Source of the DNA: Gnetum montanum
Taxonomy: Eukaryota > Streptophyta > Gnetopsida > Gnetales > Gnetaceae
Direction: 5' to 3'
DNA length: 64,000 nucleotides
Assembly: GCA_015680685.1 (NCBI GenBank)
Contig: MNCI01009225.1
Coordinates: forward strand, 472,547-536,546
The position numbers and the translations under genes are program-made. A model generated the notes under the pieces. It ran no database searches. It was given only the letters and a program-made list of their open reading frames with translations, and was not told where the DNA came from. This document shows, one piece after another, positions 58,985 through 64,000 of the stretch (positions are counted from its first letter, which is position 1; each line of letters opens with the position of its first letter).

Positions 58985-60401
58985 TGTAACGACAAAAAAT
59001 GTCGGTAGCTGGAAATACCGACCGATATTTCGGCGTACACAGTTTTAGCCACAGATCTGCGTGAGGGTGATGCTGGGAAAACGGATCCGTGGTGCCCTGA
59101 ACGATCTTGTCGATCAAACAGGGACTTACGGGTCAGTAAAACAACGTAAAGCGCGTAAAAGAAAGCGATCTGATTCGAGGAGCCGTAAAACAAAGGGGAA
59201 AGCGATGTGATCGGATTGCGACAGCGATAATGCTAAACACGATGAGAGGAGGCTGGCAAAAGAGAAACACGTAGCTTCAAGATTTGCGCTTTGACTCACA
59301 AATGTATATTTCGTGTGAGAAATTACACTGGGGAATCCCTGATTACAGGATGTGAAACAAGCACAAAACAACAAGCAAAACGGTTTGAACAGAAGTTCGA
59401 TCTACCTCGTGGGCTAAGCTGAGATGCAAGGCGGGCCAAGCTTCGACGTCTACCGATCAATTGTATCTGATTGATAAAGTCTCTTCAGCAGAAAGATTGC
59501 TCCTGTCACCAGTGCTCAAATCTGTACTCTGCTTTGGCTGTAAGGTGATGATGTCCACGATTGCCAAAGCGCTGTTCTCTGTACTTCTGCTCCAAAGTGC
59601 TAAGTGCTCTGGTGCTCAGAAATATGCTTTTTCTTCTCTGATTTTTCTTGTTAACCCAAATTTTTGCCAACCCTTGTATCTTTGTTAACTGGGGTATTTA
59701 TAGGCCGCGACACTTCGCGGAGAAGGCGCAACCTTGATGACGTGGGCTCCGGATGTTGCGGGCCCTGCTGGCATGATCTTTTAAGTTAGACTGTGACTAC
59801 GCACAACACGCTTGTTTGCGTGTTGTGCGTGTGAGAAGTAAGCAAGTGTTGAGCGTGCTTTAATTGTTTTCAGGCTGGATTACACTCATTCGCATTGCAT
59901 TGCGTATATGAGCGTAATCTGGTAAACAACAATAAGCTTAGAGTTGCTTTACGCTCACTACGCAGTTGCGCGTGTCAGAGCGTAAAACGATGTGTAAATT
60001 ACGCTCACTACGCAGCTGTGTGTGATAAAGCGTAAGCAATGTACAACTTATGCTCACCACGCGGCCGTGCGTGATGAAGCGCAAGTAATGTATGCCTTAC
60101 GCTCACTACGCAGCTATGCGTAGGAAGCGTAAAACGATGAGCAACTTGAATGATAACATACGCAATGATACGCACCGTTGCGTATTCGAGCGTAAAACAA
60201 GTTATGCATGCGCCGGGAAGAAAAGCGTCAAACTGTTGCGCTTCTTTAGACTCTGCCTTTGATTATTTTGGAGCTTATTACACTCATCATGCTGCCGTGC
60301 GTAATAGAGCGTAAACTTGTCCTGGAATGAAGGTGGAATGCGCTCTTGCTTGAATTACGATCCTTTGCCTGAGGCCTACCCGTAATTTTCACGGTGTTTC
60401 A
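58985..60401 (-). repeat. 3' LTR of C
   Basis: On the minus strand it starts TGAAACACCG and ends GTCGTTACA, like the A LTR. TATA (CCTATAAATACCCC) is at 59691-59704, and the nearby GGTTGGCAAAAATTTGGG is shared with B. U3 holds the palindrome array. CTTGG (58980-58984) would be one target-site copy. Confidence 0.85.
59776..60330. repeat. U3 palindrome array of C LTR (TTACGCTC...GAGCGTAA)
   Basis: About eight hairpins with outer arms TTACGCT(C)/(G)AGCGTAA and inner arms CACGCA/TGCGTG. One (59799-59811 with 59818-59830) is a perfect 13-bp inverted repeat with a 6-base loop. One unit has AT/GC exchanges (CTTATGCT with AGCGCAAG). Confidence 0.8.
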
Positions 60402-60467
60402 ATGGCCTCTCTTTGTTGACGGTTAGAAGGCGTGCCCAAAGGACGTCGACAAAGAATGTGAAACACC
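60393..60467 (-). promoter_or_regulatory. Polypurine tract/LTR-start inverted repeat (element C)
   Basis: GGTGTTTC (60393-60400) pairs with GAAACACC (60460-60467), and the inner TCTTTGTTGACG with CGTCGACAAAGA. In sense (minus) orientation the polypurine tract is AACAAAGAGAGGCC. Confidence 0.75.
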
Positions 60468-61434
60468 GGATTGGTAGAAGCAAGAACGGCAGTCATCCAT
60501 GGCTACTCAAGCATTGCTCTGTCTACGTGAACAAGATTGGCGGGTATAGGAGATAAAGGGGTGCAACTGGAAACAGGTTCGGAAAACAATGCGAAATGTA
60601 TGTTGATTGAGGTCAACAGGAATGCTTTCAGACGAGCGTAGCGCGTCAATCTGAGATGTCTCTGTTACAAATGGTAGCAGGAATGCGTGCGAAAGGAGCA
60701 TTATGCATCACTTTCTGCGATATCTCTGCTAACGTGAGTGCGGAAAATGAAGACGTGCATATATGGATGTTGCGTATGGGAATTGGGTGGTGGGGAGGAA
60801 GGAAACAAGAAATAGGTGTAAGACTGTGTTGGGCAAACCTGAGCAGCCATTTCAACCCGCTGTTGTACTTCACCACTCAGATCGACGCACCTTTGAATGA
60901 CGTCCTCCGAGATAAGTAGCCTGCAACCACAAAAGAAAACAGGGGACACCATTGCTTATGGACAAAAGGCGAGGTGCTTGGAACCAATGCTGTCTGATGT
61001 TAACCAGAGCCAATGGACTGTAACTGTTGAGCTGGAGCACTTGGGCGAAGCCGCCAATCCTGATGATTTGGCACTGTATACCTTCGCCAAAAGGCATCAG
61101 ACACAGTGCAGCTCACTGGTTACACCGGGAACCGGCCAGATGAATTTGAGAAGCCAGCGTCCGATAGCGATGATTGGCGGAGACTCCTGGGGCCATGACC
61201 AACGAGGATTTCGTTGGGGCTCCGACTAATGAGGCTAAACTCCCGGAGCTGCTACCACTGCAGCGGGTGCGGTGGCGGCATCTCCGAGGGATCAGTAAGA
61301 TGCCTCTTTGCTTGTCCGGGGGATCAGTAAGATGTCGATGAGGTGGCGACACTGGGACTGTCTCAGTATTCCACCCCGTCTGCTGTGCAACTGTACAGGA
61401 GTGATCACGCTCGCTTGAACATGGTGGCGATCTG
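60468..61434 (-). other. Element C 3' untranslated spacer
   Basis: No conserved coding frame. Short open frames on both strands here do not match anything in A or B. Confidence 0.55.
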
Positions 61435-61915
61435 TACATCCCATTTTTAAGTCTTGGAAGACTGCCGTTACTGGTTTTAAGTCTCAGCAGACCATGGTCC
61501 CAGTTTAAAGTCCGGGCAGACTGAGAAGTGCTAGTTTTACGTCGTAGCGGACGGTGGTAAGGCTGGTTTATGGTCTCAGCAAACCGTGTTGTGGATGTCA
61601 GTTTTATGTCATGACCCAGGGACAAATCTGTGCTAGTTTTACGTCTTAGCAGACGGCTACGTACCTGTGCCAGTTTAGCGTCGTGGCGGACGCGTGCAAA
61701 AGATGCCAGTTTTTCATCTTGGCGGACTTGTGCAATAGTGCCAGTTTTACGTCGTAGCGGACGGTTACCACTTGCCAGTTTAGCGTCATGGCGGACGCGT
61801 GCAAAGCATGCCAGTTTTACATCGTAGGGGACGATCAGTGCCAGTTTTTCGTCATAGCAGACGTGTTGTGCCAGTTTTACGTCATAGCAGACGATTACTG
61901 CCATACCTGCTGTCA
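61435..61915 (-). repeat. Hairpin array 3 of element C
   Basis: About fourteen units. In sense orientation CGTC-CGCTAC-GACG then TAAAACTGGCA dominates. AGTC/GACT (two units), GGTT/GACC and five-base stems GCGTC/GACGC (two units) also occur. The pol-strand frame is open through part of it and reads CYDVKLA-like repeats that shift frame between units. Confidence 0.85.
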
Positions 61916-61930
61916 ACACCGTAGATGCCG

Positions 61931-64000
61931 CTAGATGAAATACCGCTTTAAGTATACATGATTCACAGGATTTGCTAACTCATTGTCGTTGGCGTCTGCT
62001 AATCTGAATGCTCCGTTGCCGTATGCGTCGATCACCAAGAAAGGGCCTTCCCAGTTTACAGAGAACTTGCCTACTAGTTCACGCACAGCCTTGAGAACCA
62101 GGTCTCCTCGTTTGATCAGACGCTGCTGAAGATTATGATGATGCTTTTGTCTCTGTTTATCCTGATATTGCTCAATTGCCTCAAGAGCCTGTATCCGCTT
62201 CCCTTCCAATGACTCCAAATCCATTATCCGAGCCTCGTTGTGTTGAGCCTCATTTATAATGGTGGAGAGGACCATTCTCAGAGAAGGTATTTGCAATTCG
62301 AGAGGTAGCACCGCTTCAGATCCATAAACCAGGCTATAGGGCATACTGCCTGTAGCTGTTCTACATGTGGTATGATATGCCCATATCACGTAGAGGATCT
62401 GTTCATGCCACCACCTTTTGTTGCCGTCGAGCATTTTCTTGAGCAAGTTGATGATTATCTTGTTCGATGCTTCAGCTTGACCATTTGCCTGCGGGTAATA
62501 AGGAGAGGAAAAAGATTGCCTGATGCCTAGGTTATCACAGAAGGATTTGGTATCCACGCTACTAAACTGTGGCCCATTGTCGGTCACAATAGTCATCGGG
62601 AGGCCAAATCGGGTTACGATATTGTCCAAGATAAAATGGCAAACCTGTTGGGATGTGATTTTCCGCAGGGGAACAGCTTCTACCCACTTCGTAAAGTACT
62701 CAGTCGCGGTAATAATGAAGCTATGTCCTGCGGAAGATTTTGGCGCGATGGGTCCTATAATGTCCAGTCCCCATCGTTGGAATGGCCATGTTATCTGTGT
62801 CGTGTGCAATTCTGTGGGTGACACGTGGATGAGGTTTGCGTGACGTTGACACGTGTCACAGGTCTTAACCTTTGTCAAACAATCTCTTTCCATGCGTGGC
62901 CAGTAGTACCCTAGACGACGGATTTTTAGGGCCATAGCCCGTGGTGCTACGTGGCCACCGCACAGTCCCTCGTGAACCTCGCTGACTATGTGCTGTGCTT
63001 GGTCTGTGTTAACGCAGGTAAGCAATACGCCATCAAAGGAGCGTCTACAGAGAGTGCTATCTCCGATGATGACGTAGTGCTTAGCCCGCTTTCGGATTGT
63101 GTCTTTCTGTGCGCGCGTTAATGCAGTTGGTAGTTCACCCTGTAAAAGATAAGATTTGATATGATCGTACCATTCAGGCGTGCTCGCCTCGGTAAGAGAG
63201 GAGATGTGTGCCGTCTGAATGATAGGGTATGCACAGTCTGTAATCAATGCAGGGCAGGTGTTAAGCAGGTGTGAAGGCACGTGTAAAGCCAAGGTGGCAA
63301 GTGCGTCAACCAGTGTGTTGTCAGTCCTCGAGATGTGTTGAGCGTTGAAGGTCGTAAATCGCCTCAGAAGATATTTAGCCTGATCGCAGTAGGGCTGCAA
63401 ATGTACAGCCTTGCAGGCATAGACTCCAGTGATTTGATTTATGACAAGCATCGAATCACCCCTAATCGCCAGGTGTTGCACACTGAGTTCACCTGCAGTT
63501 AGTAGCCCCGTGAGGAGTCCCTCGTACTCTGCCACATTGTTCGTACAAGGGAAAGTGAATCGATAAGCGTGTAGACGCACATCCTTAGGCGATAGCATAA
63601 GAACAGTGGCGGCACTGCCGCCTCTGGCAGTTGAAGCCCCGTCAAAGTATAGCGTTGCTTCAAGGCCTGTTGAGATAGGGCTTAGAATATGTACATACTC
63701 ATTTGGGAATTCTGGCTCTACGGTTGCGTGGTTGTCAATTGGTGAAGTTATTAACTGGTCGGCTATCGCCTGGCCTTTTGTGGATGATTGGCCAATGTAG
63801 TGGAGATCGAATTTCACGGTGATAGCCTTCCAGCGAGCGATTTTGCTACTCTCGTATAAGCTATGCGTAATGGCCCTAAGGATGTTATTTTTACAAATGA
63901 CGTTAACTTGACTACGAAACAGATAATGCCTACATTTCTTGAGCGTAAAAACTAATGCTAAGCAATTACGCTCAACGTCGTTGTACCTCGTCTCGTACGC
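61931..64000 (-). CDS. Element C pol, C-terminal part: RNase H, archaeal-type RNase H, integrase (5' partial)
   Basis: Open without a stop from the window edge (64000) to TAG at 61931, at least 689 residues. The end of RT-RNase H (VERNCLALVFTLKK) is followed by the second RNase H: YFDGAS, NNVAEYE, IRGDSMLVINQ and RTDNTLVDALA, giving all four catalytic acidic residues. Integrase has HEGLCGGH and CDTCQRH (zinc site), WGLDIIGP, TDNGPQF and NGQAEASNK (complete D,D,E). The C-terminal part ends VNWEGPFLVID and VNHVYLKRYFI, with no chromodomain. The nuclear integration enzyme could be functional if the rest of pol is intact. Confidence 0.92.
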   Translation of the reverse strand, partial: AYETRYNDVERNCLALVFTLKKCRHYLFRSQVNVICKNNILRAITHSLYESSKIARWKAITVKFDLHYIGQSSTKGQAIADQLITSPIDNHATVEPEFPNEYVHILSPISTGLEATLYFDGASTARGGSAATVLMLSPKDVRLHAYRFTFPCTNNVAEYEGLLTGLLTAGELSVQHLAIRGDSMLVINQITGVYACKAVHLQPYCDQAKYLLRRFTTFNAQHISRTDNTLVDALATLALHVPSHLLNTCPALITDCAYPIIQTAHISSLTEASTPEWYDHIKSYLLQGELPTALTRAQKDTIRKRAKHYVIIGDSTLCRRSFDGVLLTCVNTDQAQHIVSEVHEGLCGGHVAPRAMALKIRRLGYYWPRMERDCLTKVKTCDTCQRHANLIHVSPTELHTTQITWPFQRWGLDIIGPIAPKSSAGHSFIITATEYFTKWVEAVPLRKITSQQVCHFILDNIVTRFGLPMTIVTDNGPQFSSVDTKSFCDNLGIRQSFSSPYYPQANGQAEASNKIIINLLKKMLDGNKRWWHEQILYVIWAYHTTCRTATGSMPYSLVYGSEAVLPLELQIPSLRMVLSTIINEAQHNEARIMDLESLEGKRIQALEAIEQYQDKQRQKHHHNLQQRLIKRGDLVLKAVRELVGKFSVNWEGPFLVIDAYGNGAFRLADANDNELANPVNHVYLKRYFI

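Larger units (their letters stand above)
58985..64000 (-). mobile_element. Element C: Tat/Ogre-type element, 3' part, youngest in the window
   Basis: The 3' LTR, polypurine-tract hairpin, untranslated spacer, hairpin array 3 and an open RNase H-integrase frame are all on the minus strand. Order and ends match A and B, but sequence is clearly diverged and G/C richer. It is inserted in D4 and is incomplete at the right edge. Confidence 0.9.

Noticed and set aside
60656-61229. Open frames of 87-110 codons on the + strand in the C spacer
   Set aside because: No counterpart in A or B, no recognisable motif, and they run against the sense strand of an untranslated region.

Overview
The window looks like a repeat-rich, intergenic part of a large land-plant nuclear genome. 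Apart from some assembly debris, nearly everything is retrotransposon sequence. The lineages are typical of plants: Ty3/gypsy elements of Tat/Ogre type (two RNase H domains), Athila-like gypsy elements (FMDDF-type RT box, Asp-tRNA-like primer site), one Ty1/copia element and one LINE. No host gene, rRNA or tRNA was recognised. The species cannot be named from the sequence.

Layout. Element A (Tat-type, + strand) enters from the left edge and ends with its 3' LTR at 14269, inserted in an older Athila-type LTR scrap. A decayed LINE (about 14.3-15.9 kb) and the 5' end of a copia element (E) follow. E is cut at 17443 by a very large nested block. Athila-type element D2 (- strand) runs 17444-54502, with matching TCAAG target-site duplications, and itself contains Athila-type D1 (18977-26095) and Tat-type B (+, 26862-44957). 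E resumes at 54508 and is cut again in its RT at 57138 by Athila-type D4. D4 is in turn cut at 58984 by Tat-type C (- strand), which runs off the right edge with an open RNase H-integrase frame.

Most interesting content. Tat-type copies A and B share an unusual layout. A gag-protease ORF and a separate pol ORF, each with its own conserved end, are split by about 5.3-5.6 kb. That gap holds a long antisense gene of at least six or seven exons. In A, all five GT-AG introns that can be defined keep the reading frame; both copies share most splice sites, a TATA box and an acidic C-terminus. Exon 2 resembles plant FCP1/NIF-like HAD phosphatases without the catalytic Asp. At each module border lies a tandem array of short hairpins whose 4-bp stems change on both sides at once (GGCC/GGCC, GGTC/GACC, CGTC/GACG, CATC/GATG, AGTC/GACT) while the tail TTAAACTRGCA stays fixed. 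C keeps the post-pol array. A second shared feature is an inverted repeat that places the polypurine tract and the 3' LTR start in opposite arms of a hairpin (A, B and C). A third is a palindrome array in U3, just upstream of the LTR TATA box, in every LTR family, each with a different palindrome.

Data quality. Single Ns at 17498, 38535 and 39297 are flanked by duplicated sequence. The contig at 21958-22338 is an inverted copy of 22340-22703. There is a 54-N gap at 25482-25535, and 6670-6767 holds a C homopolymer beside a misplaced LTR scrap. These breaks should not be read as biology.
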